A DNA stretch of 64,000 nucleotides from Emydura subglobosa. Taxonomy: Eukaryota; Chordata; Testudines; Chelidae. This document shows positions 23,257 to 35,606 of the stretch, one piece after another. Each line of letters begins with the position of its first letter. The first letter of the stretch is position 1. The stretch is taken from positions 39,957,943 through 40,021,942 of the forward strand of contig ML679966.1 of NCBI GenBank assembly GCA_007922225.1. The letters are read 5' to 3'. The position numbers and the translations under genes were made by a program. Under the pieces are notes generated by a model, which saw only the letters and a list, made by a program, of their open reading frames with translations, was not told the origin of the DNA and made no database searches.

Positions 23257-24414
23257 GTAAACTGTTACATGAAGGCAAGCTCCCACATACTTTACATTAC
23301 AGTATATTCATTACATATATATAGTACTTACTAATATAGTATATATATAGTACTTACTAATAATTTTAACTTGACAGTTCAGTTAATAAAATTTCCCATA
23401 ACACTTCTTGATGTGTAGATCAGCTTCAAGTGAAAATTCCTTGTTTCAGACTGTTTCTATACAAAGAAAGGAAATAGTTGGTGTCTGCAAAAAGTGTGGG
23501 TTGGGGAGAACATCTACTTCCTGAAATTTGTATCTGTATTGAGGGCGAGGAGGGAAGGAACAAAATAGCTTTTTAGGAAGTTAAACTGTCTAATTATAGA
23601 AAATTTTGTCTTCATAGACTTTCCTGCAAACCAGACCTGCCAAGAGAAGAGTGAACAAACTCAACAAAGCACATTTTCTAATACCTATTTGCAAATAAGC
23701 ATTTAATCATAAGTGGTTGTATTTATAGAACAGATTGTATACAGAGCTGGGACTGTTTTGTACAAATTAGAATGTCTCTTTATAGTCATGTTTTATTCAA
23801 GAAATCCTCCTATTGCAATTTTTGCACTAATATTTCTTGTATTTATTGTTGATAGCCCTTACCATATTTAAGTTTCTGCTGCTGTCCTGCCATTCTTTGG
23901 AGATTAAATATCTAAATGTATAACTTTGGCTAGCTTTTTACATTTTATAAAACATAATTCATATCTTCTATATTTTGAATTTGAAACATTTGCTTGAATT
24001 ATTTTATGAAGACTCTTGAGCATTGGGGAGTTTTTGTGTGTGGAAATTGGTGATGCTTCACTGACAATTATAAAAAGTATCAGACTTCCCTTCCTTAAAG
24101 CCAAAAATGTTCAGCACCAGTTCATTTTTATTTCAAACAATATCAAACTAAACGTTGCCTGCACACTGTTTGATAAAGAGATTCAGTTTAAGCAAAGGAT
24201 GCGTTGGAAAAAAGATTATATAAACTGTTTGTTGCTATATTGTCTATTATACTAAGAGTACAAATAGACTCTTCATTCTGAAGTGACAGGGCACCCACCA
24301 CTGTAACTAGCTACAGAGCTTTCAGCCAGATGCCATCTTTCATTTAAGTAAAACCAAAGGAATGTAATGTTGTGTAACAACAACAAACAAAAATCAGGCC
24401 ACCCTTTACATAGT

Positions 24415-24605
24415 TTTGGTGGTGGTTTTCATCTGAGGAACTCAAAGCACTTTACAAGCATTAATTTTATTCTCAAATCCCTTGTGAGGTGGTAGTTACC
24501 CAGATTTAATACACAAGAAAACTCATGTTAAGGGCCATGAATAGAACTAAACTGGTGATTTCTAGATCTTTGTCTTTTGATCACTAGACCTGTCAGTCAG
24601 GTGAG
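24415..24605 (-). repeat. MIR SINE, minus orientation
   Basis: On the minus strand 'ctcacaagggatttgagaataaaattaatgcttgtaaagtgctttgag' is the MIR 3' part, preceded by a tRNA-like head. It lies in the VPS37A 3'UTR. Confidence 0.8.
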
Positions 24606-25004
24606 CTTCCTTTTTAGGGGAGGGGATGTATATTTATTATGGATGGACAGCAAAATTACAAACACAGGCCCCATGATGTTCTACAGGTAAAAAATGAAAC
24701 CCTAAATACACTTTCATATATATTTTTCTAGTTTATCTTACCACTGAATTGAGTCATGAAGTGGAAATACAGACTAGAGAGAAATAGATACAATTGCCTG
24801 AATTTTGCATAGATTAGTTACTGCAATTCTTTGTTTTATTTTTATCATGGCTGTAACTTTTTTCAGAAATCTTGATCCTATTCTCTGTCTCCCCCACATC
24901 CATTCTGACAAGATGAAGAGAAGCAGGTGGAAATACACTAGACTCTTTCTGAAAAGAGAAGATTTTTTGTTTTCATGGTCTTGAGTCTGCAGTTATACTA
25001 TTTA

Positions 25005-25068
25005 GTCCTGTCAAATCTGACAAACTAAACAGGGTCAGACCAGGTCAGTACTTAAAGGTTTCCTATCA
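25005..25068 (+). repeat. 5S-rRNA-like fragment, probably from a SINE3-type element
   Basis: The stretch 'aaactaaacagggtcagaccaggtcagtacttaaaggtttcct' follows the vertebrate 5S internal promoter (box A about AGCTAAGCAGGGTCGG, box C about GGTTAGTACTTGGATGGG). It is too diverged and incomplete to be a functional 5S gene. Confidence 0.6.
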
Positions 25069-27163
25069 GTAGGTGTCACTCTAACCTCTGAGTCAGTACT
25101 GACTGAATGCTCCCAGCACTGTGTTAATATAGCCATTGTGTTCATGGTAATGCTGGGTTTTTGGGCTGGAGGTAAAATTTAAATCTTGACTCTTGGTGGT
25201 CATTAAAGATCAATTAGCATTTCTTACAAGTGTAGGAATATTAACACCTTATATGCTGGCCAAACTTCAAATGGAGTAATAACGTTCTTTTTACCTAAAT
25301 TAGATTGATGGGTACTTTTTAAATTCAGAGTTACCCTGTTACCAGACAGTTTTACTTACGAAAACATATCCTCTATGCTGTTGTATAGTACTATAGGGTG
25401 CTATTTTAAACAACTGCTGCATATGATGATAGGCAAAGTGATCCCTGAGCATAGTTTGTTTCAGTTTGTAAAGCAGATAGAGATTGTGCAGGATGAGAGG
25501 TGCAGGACAAATAAGACTATATGATTATTATGTTCTTTGTACCAATTAAAACGTTACCATTAAAGATGACTTGCACATTTTAATCCCCAAAAGCAATTGA
25601 ACATTAGAATGTAGACCTGAGACAAATTTGCCTCAAATCTTTTTGTTTTGGCAGAAAAATGCAGATTTGAATCTGTGAATTTTGTTAATTTGAATTGATT
25701 TCACTTAGGAGGGGGCACCTGTCAGAAATGTTGAAAGAGTTCACTGCAGCATTTCTGAAATTTAAATGGTTCAACTTTTGTTTAGGAAAAATATTTTGGA
25801 ATTTCCTTCAATTTTATTTTTAAAAAACCCTCAGTCTAAACTTAAATGTTTTGGATCAACATTAAATGTTTTTTTACATTAGTTTCTAATAAATTCAAAA
25901 CATTTTTGTTTCAGGCTGACCTGAAACTTTTTTTTTTTTTTTTTGACTTGCACCGAAACCAAATATTAAGTCCTTCGTGCAGTCCTCATAGTATGTTCTA
26001 CAAACTGATTAAAGTATGTGGGTGTAGTTTACAAAACAGTTTCCTTCCCTTGTATTGCATGTACATTAAGTAGATTCACTGCAACTCTACTCTGAAAAAG
26101 CCACTCCATTGAGAGTAGTGAAATGTGGAGGCTACTATTGGGCATATGGAAAGTCTGTTTTCTGTAATATTGCAGGTTTTAGGGCCAGGGAAAATTTAGG
26201 AAATATGTAATATTAGAGCATAGAGACTAATGCTTGTTGACTGCTTAACACTTTGTGCCAGAGTACCTGCAGAAGTGTTATTCCAAGTGAAAAATGGTGA
26301 TATTCAGTAAATATGCACTTCAGTAATTTGCAAAATAGGAACAGAGGAGATGATTTGTCATCAGTATTACTCTTTATTGGGTGCACCTTTTGTACTGCAG
26401 TAACTGCTTTCATTTCTGTTTTTGCTGCAGTTTAATGGTAACTAGCTTATGTTAACTTTAACTTCTGATCTGAGTAGTAATCTTTTGGATTTAAAGTAAA
26501 TCTCTATCCTTTTCCTTTGGATCAACTGACAGCTGAAATTAAGAGCTGAATTCTCTATGCAGAGGTCATGACACTTCATATATTGAAAAGATTTCTTCCA
26601 CCTTTGGTAGAAAACAGTGAAGTCAAAGACATTTCTGTGGGAATGTCTCTCTCATATATATAACTATAGCTGGCTGAGAAGGTCTCCCAATGGGATTACA
26701 CAATCTTGAAAGAAGCCATTTTAACATCTTCCATGTACTTCCCACTCTTTCACATACTACTTTTACTTTAAAGCAAGGTTGATAACTATCACATTTACAA
26801 CCCTGTCCACCAGCACTGAGCAACAGCCCTTTTTAAATATAAACCGATCATAAGTTATTACCTGGGTTAGTTGCATAACCCTATTATAAACAGGTTGGGA
26901 ATTAATCACATGGTTTTTTGCTCTTCAGATGCTCCTATAGCTGTATCACTTAGGACATGGCCAAATATGGAAAATTAGAAACAGGGCAAGCCAGGGTTTC
27001 TTACCACAGTCTTCATTATTACTTTCTTTAAAGACTTAGGAATATGTCCCTTGAGGCTTAAAAGTAAGCCTGAATATAAAGCTTGGGAAAGAAAGTTTAA
27101 GGTAGTTAGGTGTATATGTACGTGACTGACTGAATAGTGTACATTGTAATATGTGAAACTATG

Positions 27164-27169
27164 AATAAA
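27164..27169 (+). terminator. VPS37A: Probable VPS37A poly(A) signal
   Basis: Canonical AATAAA followed within 15 bases by a long T/A tract. It lies at the end of a long stretch with no competing feature. Confidence 0.5.
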
Positions 27170-27189
27170 GCTTTTTTTTTAAAAAATCA

Positions 27190-29400
27190 ATCTGGTACTC
27201 CTTTACTTACATTGTGGATGCCATGTATGCTCCCTGCAGGACCTTTTGGTGGAAGTGGAACCATTGATGATGTTTAATTGCTACTAGTTGTAACAGTTAG
27301 CACTGGCCTGGCTGTTTATCCCTGTGGATGATGCTCAGACAATGGCATTGGGAAGCTATTACTATACCACAAATGAATGTGGATAACATTCATGCTCTGC
27401 CCTGTGTGTACTGAATTACTCTGTTACTTAAGTTTCTGGTCAGCATCAATGCTTTCTTCAGAAACTAATTTAGGCTGAGAATTGGTTAGTGCTATTAACT
27501 ATTGGTCAAAAATTACCCATTTTTCACAGCTCTGTTTACCTCCCTTGTAAATGACATCTGACTTGCCCTTAAAGATCAAGAGCATGTTGACACTTTATCC
27601 CTTTGCTAGAGAAGTTAAGATGCATCAAATAGCTCTCTGTACATGTGTGTGCAAACTACAGTGCATTCAGCAGGTGGTGAAGGATGAGTAAAGAAATGGG
27701 ATTAATACTACCAGCTACAAAAAAGAAAAACTTTATCTTGACTCATCTAGATCCTCATCACTGCTGACTCAACAACGGTCTCATAGGCTGTACCCTGGAG
27801 GAAAATCCATTTTATTACAAAACAGCCTCTGCTTGGGGAAGATCTAAATTAAAGAGTTGATCCAACATCTGCTGTTTCGCTGGTAACTTAAATTCAATTT
27901 TAGCCAAGTTTAGTTAATCTTTTGTTGCATATCCCCCTTCTCTGGTTATGTCTTCACTGCAACCTAGCTCAGCAGCACTCAGGCTAGTCAGGTGTGAGTG
28001 GCAACACACAAGTTACTAGGTGCACATTAGTACTGCACACACCCATGGAATGTGCTAGGTCTTCCAGGAGCAAAGCCTCTAATTCTTAATCCTACAGTAA
28101 GCCAAATCATTGATTCTTTCCCAGTAAATTATGGGAAGGTGGTGGAGGGCTATAAGCATTTGATTTGCATAATCCCTGCAAAATTGACAGGTTACTAGCC
28201 CAATTGTAAATAGTAGAAAGGCTTTAGCCTGTACCCTAGAACAAGCCAGCTTGTTCTGGTGTAAATCAACACCATGCTTGGATGAGAGTATTTTGTAGAC
28301 AGGCGCCAGATTAAGAGCAACAGCCAAACAGAAGCCCCAGTTAACTGAAGACAGTCTCTGTAGCACAGCTGACAACACTACATTCTTCCTTGTCATTTAG
28401 GCCTGTAATTGGAGGTTATTTTTTCAGTTCCTCCCTCTGCTTTGTAACCCAAAGCCTCCAAGTCCTGCCTTCTTATTATCAAACTGACTTTTTTTTTAAT
28501 GACACCACAGAAATTAGTTCAGGCCCACCCCATCTCCCATCTTAACTAATGCACCCTTCTCTCTAGCTTCAACAAGCTTTGCTTTCTACCCTCCTCCCCC
28601 TTCCACTGAAAATATGGCTTCTAGTGCTCTTTTTCTTGCCAGTGGCTCTGACCACAATTCCTCTCTTTGAAAGCCTTTAGCACCTGCCTCTGGTTTTGAG
28701 CCATCCAGTTCAAATTTATTTACCTCACTTTCAAAGCCTTTCCTAACTGTTTCTTGCTTTTTCCCATGTTGTGTGCTCCACAACTTCTGCCCCATCATTC
28801 CTCTTTTTGTCTGCTGTTCTCAGCCCATCTCCATGCTTTCTTCCATGCCATCTCTGTGTACAGAAAACCCTTTGTGAATTAATCTGTGAGGTTACTATCC
28901 TTTGCTTCAAATTCACACTCCAGATCCTGCTTGGAAAAACAAACAAAAAAAAGTAAGCCAACCAATGATACCATCGCTTGGGTTTTGGGGTTGGTTTTTT
29001 TGTTTTTTAAAGATGGGTGCAGTCCTGATCCCAGTAAAATCAATGCCTTAAATCCCATTGAGTACAACAGGATTTCACCATTGGACCATAAACAGTTAAC
29101 CTGTATTACATTGTTATTTTTCTTGTTCCTCCCATTAGGTTTATCACACTCATTGTGTCATGTCTCAAATTACAAAGTAGTCATGCAAAAGTTACAGGGG
29201 ACTAAAATAGGGTTTTATAATAGTGCCCCCAATAACCTTTGCTTTGGAGGTTCCCACCTCGCCATGCCTGTCTTCTGCAAAAATGGAGAGCAATATCTGC
29301 TGAGGGAGGACATGAAAAATCTTATTCCAATTGATATGCCTCTTGAATATCCTCTGTTACAAAGCTAGGGGAACAGCCTCTCTTTAATACACTAATATGA
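27190..29400. other. Gap between convergent VPS37A and MTMR7 ends
   Basis: No coding exon was recognised. The 160-codon open frame at 28886-29368 shows no domain and no conserved features, and is taken as chance. A copy of the CCATTGA-type palindromic family lies near 29015-29085. Confidence 0.55.
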
Positions 29401-30775
29401 ACCAATAACATGCAACAGTTGCAGTTTAATTTTTGAAGTATTTTTCATCAGGCTAGCATAATGTTACAATGCATACATTTACAATAAAAATGACTCAATC
29501 AAAGTTCCAAGCACTGTAAGGTATACAAGTGGGAACTGCTCCACAAAGATAGGTGTCTAAAACATATTCATATTTTACTTGTAATGATCATTACAATAAT
29601 TTCACAAGCAACATGAAGATAGTGCTTCCATTTTTATATAACATACTCAAGTTCTGCATCTATTTCTAACAGCAGACACAGTAACACCATAATGTACAAT
29701 GTTACGTTTTAATGATGTGCAACAATATTGCCAGAATCTCTAACTACTTTTCTTTTGTACTTTAAAGCAGAATGTATTTGCATAACTTGTTCTCATTGCC
29801 ACTTTTGTGCATGTATTTCTTCAAGAAAATCCATTCAAGCTCTCCTTTAACAAACTTTACAGCCAATGTTCAAAATATGGAATACACTTTTTTAAAAGTA
29901 CAATTAAAATCAGGAGTCTCATGTATTAGAAATGAATAAACATTTAAAAACACATAGGGCCAGAGTCTCAGCACATTATAAACTGTCATAGCTCCATTTT
30001 CTTCAAAAAAGCTACAACAATTTATTCAAGTTGCTGATCCGGTCATTCAATATAAGGCTTGCTATGAGCAACTAAATCTTTTATCCCAGTATGGCAGCCC
30101 TCCTATGAAGCTGGAGCTTCCTGGTCTTTTTCATTCTGATAAGAAGCTTTGTGTATAAAACTATCCTACAAAAGTACTAAATTACTAGAAATTTATTAAC
30201 TCAACAAATTTATTTATGAATAGCTGTGGCATTTGCCTATGCAAACTCTGCCTGTAAAACCTATGCTTGAAAGAGTAACTAAAGCAAATTTGTGCCTCTA
30301 CCATTTCATGTTCAATTATAACTCAAGCCCAAAGTGACTTCAAGATAAGACCATTATAATAAATATTTTTTTAATTATTTATTAAATTAATACATTTATT
30401 AATGGTTCAGTTATAAATGTGGTCTCATAAAAAAAGGTGAAATAAAGTAACTCAGTATAAAAAAAGACAATCCAAAATGTTAGTATTTTACTGGTGTCTA
30501 CCTCAAAGCACTGAGTTTAAATTTTTGTTTAAAATTGAATATTTCCATACCTTAGTCACTAATAAGCTCTTAAGTTATTAAAATGGACAGAGTATTTAAA
30601 AAAAACATTTTAAACAACCAGCATATTTTATTGCTTTGTTCCACTTCACTCAATGAAAATAGATTACTTATTTCTAGTCAGTTTCACTTATGGGTTTTTA
30701 ATGTCCTAGCAATATTCAACAATGTTTGGGTTGGCAAAGACAGCAAGAGAAAGTTTACATCTAAACAAAAATGTC

Positions 30776-30781
30776 TTTATT
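30776..30781 (-). terminator. MTMR7: Candidate MTMR7 poly(A) signal
   Basis: On the minus strand AATAAA occurs in 'ttcaataaagacatttttgttt', with T/G-rich sequence downstream. Other AATAAA sites (for example near 30018, 30190 and 30370) could also be used. Confidence 0.3.
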
Positions 30782-31082
30782 GAATTTAAACCAAGACATT
30801 TCTATAGGATTTGAAAAAAATATTTGCCATATCTAATTTTTGGGCCTAAATCTACCTAAAAATAAGTATCCTTTTAACTATAGTTTTGGAGTAACATTAT
30901 AAAAAGTGACTTAGGCCTTAGAAGCTTTTGGAAATTGTACCCTAACTCAATGAAAATCAATGGGATGTGGGTGCTTTTGAAAATTTTACCTGTGGTCTTT
31001 AAAAATTGCCATTTTTTGGTCTGTTTCAGAATGATTATATAAATACAATGTAAAGGCTAGAAAACAACAAACTATTGTTACT

Positions 31083-31205
31083 TAGATTGTAAGCCCCTTG
31101 GGCAGGGACCATCTTTGTTCTATGTTTATACAGCACCTAGCACAATTGGGTCCTGGGCCATGACTTAGGCTCCTAGGTGCTATGGTAATACAAATAATAA
31201 ATAAA
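31083..31205 (+). repeat. L2-type 3' repeat
   Basis: The stretch 'gattgtaagccccttgggcagggaccatctttg' and 'cagcacctagcacaattgggtcctgg' follow the L2 3' end, with tail 'aataataaataaac'. It lies in the probable MTMR7 3'UTR. Confidence 0.75.
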
Positions 31206-31884
31206 CTAAACTATGATGCCTATCTATCATTCAGTGCAAAGTCATGGTTTATGGAAATGTTTGTGCATTTATTTTTATATTCTTCCAGTTTTACTCAAAG
31301 AAACTGTTGGCGTTTGAAAGTTGGGTAGAACTCTACTAGACTTTAGCCCAACAATTAAATTCACTTTACCTGCAAAGGCCTGCCCAGCTACCCAGATCCA
31401 ACTGGAGGGTCAGGGTCCCATTTGCGCACCCAAGTAATCATTTGCTTTCTTCATTTCTACTTTTACTTTGCCCTACATGATTTTAATAGAAAAATTGACA
31501 AAATTGTTCAATCTGAAAGTTTTAAGAAACAAACCCAATATTTCAGCAATATACACAACCACTTTCAAGGCAAAAATACTCAGCAAAAACACAGTTATGT
31601 ACAGTAGGCATAATTATGGAAATATAAAAATAACATTTGGAAAGCAAAAATAAATGAATAATTCTGTATGGCTCTGATAAGGTTAAAAGAAGTAACCACA
31701 AGGGGCTTAAACAAATGTTCATAATGGCAGAGATTACCTTTCTTTAACATTGTGTCTTATTACACTTAAGTGCTTGTTCTGCCTGGACCTTTACAATACA
31801 CAATTGCACAGCTCCTTTTCTTTGGAATTTTTAAAAAATGTTCAACAACAGTCCTTGCTCTTCATCTGATGAATAGCTGTCATT

Positions 31885-32244
31885 TCAGACAGTGAGAAAC
31901 ACAGCTTCATCTGAATCTTTGCCACTGTCTTCGCTAGGCAGGCAACCACCACCACTTGGGGACCTGCAGCTCAAATCCTCCACACCTGACTCCTGATCAC
32001 TGTTGGCTGAGAGATCAGGATCAGAGCTTTTCAAGTTGTCCTGGGTCAGAATCAGGGCCGAGTCTTCTTCATCTCCCTGTGAAGGGCTCCGGGATGGGAA
32101 TGATTTCACATTGTTACTGTAATCCTGGGGTGTGTTAGCTATGCTGTTGTTAGAGATAGAAAGCCCTAAATGTTTGTTTCGGTCTTGTTCCTTACAATTT
32201 TCCTTTCTGTTGTTTAACTGCACTTTTTTTAAATCTGCCAATCT
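31885..32244 (-). CDS. MTMR7: MTMR7 last coding exon with stop
   Basis: Acceptor TTTCTTTCAG. Encodes [20 protein letters not shown] through SDEAVFLTV and TGA at 31887-31885. Low-complexity, Ser/Asp/Glu-rich tail with the conserved [11 protein letters not shown] and [12 protein letters not shown] blocks. Confidence 0.97.
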   Translation of the reverse strand, partial: RLADLKKVQLNNRKENCKEQDRNKHLGLSISNNSIANTPQDYSNNVKSFPSRSPSQGDEEDSALILTQDNLKSSDPDLSANSDQESGVEDLSCRSPSGGGCLPSEDSGKDSDEAVFLTV

Positions 32245-35200
32245 CTGAAAGAAAAACAATATACTTTATTTATTACACACACATGCACACGAGTTTAGGG
32301 CCCAATTTTGCTATTGCGTACCTCGGTAATGAGCACACTGTAAATACTTAGGGTCAAGATCTGACCTGACTTGCACCCTTTGCAAGTGTTTGTCAATCAG
32401 AATTCTTTTCTTGACTGCAGTGGGGTTACACAAAACATTAATAGTATCAGCCTTTAGGCCATATGGGCCCTAGAAAAATTAAATTCTGTAGGAGTTTGTG
32501 TTTTTGTGCAGGTACCAGGGCAAAATTTCACCCCCCCAAAAAACAACCCTGGCTTCCACAGATACCAAAGGCAAAAAATTCCCATTGAGTTCAGTTCCAG
32601 GAACTCCCTCTGTGTTTGAAAAGCACATAGCAGATGGTGGATGCCACCACCTTTTAAGTAATAACAGTATGAGTTTATGGATTATTTTTGCCATCTTGGT
32701 ATTTTATATGCCTGACCTCAATTGCAAATGTCCTGTAGAAAGGTGAACAAAAACTACCTATTCAGCTGAAATTCATCAAAGACTTTCATGGTAACTAGCC
32801 TTATTTAGAGAATATGAAGTCTGGGATAATCAGATCATGGGTCTATTACCTCTTCTAAGACCTCCAGCTCTTCCTCTAACTGCTGAGTTTCTTCTTTCAC
32901 TGCCATCAGGTAATCGGTAACTGACTGTCGAGGATGCATCCCCTTTTCAAAGCGGTTATACATTCCGCTCCAGAACCTGGAATCGACAGCAGGGACTCTC
33001 AGAAGTGTTACATGCAGGCATTATGCAGGAGTACACTATCTTAAAAGTACATAAGCACCATACTGCATGAGGTTAATTGAAAAACAGATTTACTGCCATA
33101 AATTTTTCAAGTACTGTGTATCACGTATGATTGACAAAAGAAGCATATGAATATAACTCTATAGACTAAAACCGGCATAAATCAATTATATACAATTTTA
33201 AGAAACATCAGGCTATGTTTGATTTAGATCCCAACTTTGATCTAATCTGTATGGAATACTGACTGATAGTAATTCTTTAAAAAAAATTTTTTTTTAGCTT
33301 ATTAAGGGTATTTACTGTCAACAAAGATGCATGTCCTGTCAAAATGAATACACGCTTTCTCTGAGAACAACAATAACTTAAGTTGTATTGTTTATTTGTT
33401 CTTCTATACCCTCTATTTAAATATACTATAGAGCAGTAGTAACTGCATCAAAAATAAGGCTGAAGCCAGCTTTCCATTATAATTTCAGCCTCTTTCCTGT
33501 TTTTCACAAAAACAATTGATCCTCCTGAAGTTGTCTGTGCCACAGCTCATCTGAGGGTAGTTTTTTCTGGGAAGCTGGGTAAAAATCAGAAAAGTCATTT
33601 AAAAGTTATGGTGTTGTGAAAAGTTACTTAAAAATACACATTTAATAAAAATATTAAATAGGAAAAACCAAAATATCTCCACAGGGTGAGTCTGTGTTTT
33701 GTTGGCCTGGCTGAAAAGTGCCTTTGGGTACTTGGTGTATATAAACATGACTCCACTGAAATCAATGAAGTTGTACCCATGTCCACTTGCTCTAAAGTTG
33801 ACCCTAAATATTAAAAGAGAAACTTGCATGTACTGGCACAGAGATGTCTCAATATGTGCTCACAAGGCATTCTATGAACTACCTTACAGACTGATGACGC
33901 CTATCTTCACCTGCTGTATCACACTGGTAAGGCAGTATTTTATTATCATCATTTCTTCTCCGCTTGTCATTGAACAAGCCTAGGACTTGCTCCTGAGTGG
34001 CGCTGAGTACCACAACTCTCAATGGAGCTAATGAGATATGCTGGTGCCACTCGGTTGCTCTGCAATTTTCAGGATTAGGTCCCAGACATTGACTCAGAAA
34101 AGCGCTTAGGGCTAGATCAACAAAAGTACTTGGATGCTTAACTGCCACTTTAGGTGCCCAAGTCCAACATTTAGGCATCACTGAGATCCAAAGATCCCCA
34201 CTCAGCTGTTACCCAACCCTACAGGCATCTAAATTTCCACCATTAAAGTCCCTCAAGTACCTAAGTTTCTGCCAATGAGCATAAGCACCATTATCTCAGT
34301 CTGGGCACCAGATGCCTAACTCATCGCTAAACCCCAGTGGAATCCGCAGAATAGGTGCTGCCCTGCCGATCTTGCCTGTGGTGCCTGATCCAGTAGGTGT
34401 TCTCTGAGCACACCTAAACCCACACAAAACGCACAGAGGAAGAGAAAGAGGCGGCAGTGGTGGTGCCTGAGCCAACTCCGCCAGCCCCTTATAATTTTTA
34501 GACCAGTGGTTAGCACATTCACCTGGGATGTGGGAGGCCTGGATTCAGTCTGCCTCCACCCCCCCACTCCAGCCTGATGTGGAGCAGCGGTCTGAACCTG
34601 AGAGTCTTCCCCCAGTATTTAATTATTTATACACAGTGGAATAGCTCCAATAGGAGAGATTGTGAGAGACCTGACCAGAATACCCCATAGCTGCTAGTGA
34701 TTACAGCACTTTTGTGGGAAGGGGGAGCCCATGTTCAAATCTCTTCTCCACATCAGGTAGAGGGTAGAATGGAACTGAGGCCTCCCATAGCTGAGTACCC
34801 CAACCACTGGACTAAAGGTTATCAGGGTGATACCTGGTGTAGAATTTTCAAAAATTGGCTTAGGTGCCAACTCCAGGAGTGTGTTTGTGGCTGTGAATCC
34901 CACATGGAAGTAGGCACTTTCCTCTGACCCAGATTCAGACGCCTAAGTCCCTTTCAGGGGCAGGGCTTGGAACATAAGGAATACAGATGGATTGAAGTAC
35001 ATGCTGAAGCGCATTCCTGAATGGAGACCTTAACAACTGATTCTAACTATGAAATCTTTGCAGGTTAGCGATACCAAGCTACCGTAGACTGCACTGCAAT
35101 TCATTTAAAATAAGAGACCTGTAAAATAATAACCCATGCTAAAAAAAGAAGCCCTTAGAAAAATGGAAGCAGCATATGGTTTTAGAAACCAGGGTTTTTT

Positions 35201-35546
35201 GTATTTGCTCCTGAGCCATGCAGCCCATCTGTGTGCTCATGTGATTTGTTGACACAGCTCTCAGTTAAATAACTGTGCTCTTTAGCCTGCAAATGAAAAG
35301 TCAGCTGGGATGAGGGTATGTGCCATAAGTACGTTTGGATAATTGTACGTCACTCCCCTATTTTCTAATTCTCCTGGTAACATGTGGCCAGCACCTGACT
35401 GTCTACGTAGGTAAATCAGCAGAGAGATTAAGTAACACACTTGAATTAAGGTGTCTAGCCAACAGGCTGGCAGAGCTATTTTAGGAGATTTTTGCCTAGT
35501 ATAAAGTGGTTTCTTTTTTCTTTGCCAAACCTACGTTAATTTAATA

Positions 35547-35606
<60 letters not shown>

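Larger units (their letters stand above)
23257..27185 (+). other. VPS37A: VPS37A 3'UTR (probable extent)
   Basis: Follows the stop codon without a further acceptor-exon pair. The best poly(A) signal, AATAAA at 27164-27169, sits in 'actatgaataaagc' followed by T/A-rich sequence. Earlier AATAAA-like sites such as near 23385 could give shorter forms. An antisense MIR and a 5S-like fragment lie inside. Confidence 0.55.

Noticed and set aside
25005..25068. Functional 5S rRNA gene
   Set aside because: Covers only about half of 5S with many changes and no T-run terminator at the right place.
28886..29368. 160-codon open frame between VPS37A and MTMR7
   Set aside because: No domain, no splice context and low-complexity stretches; consistent with chance.
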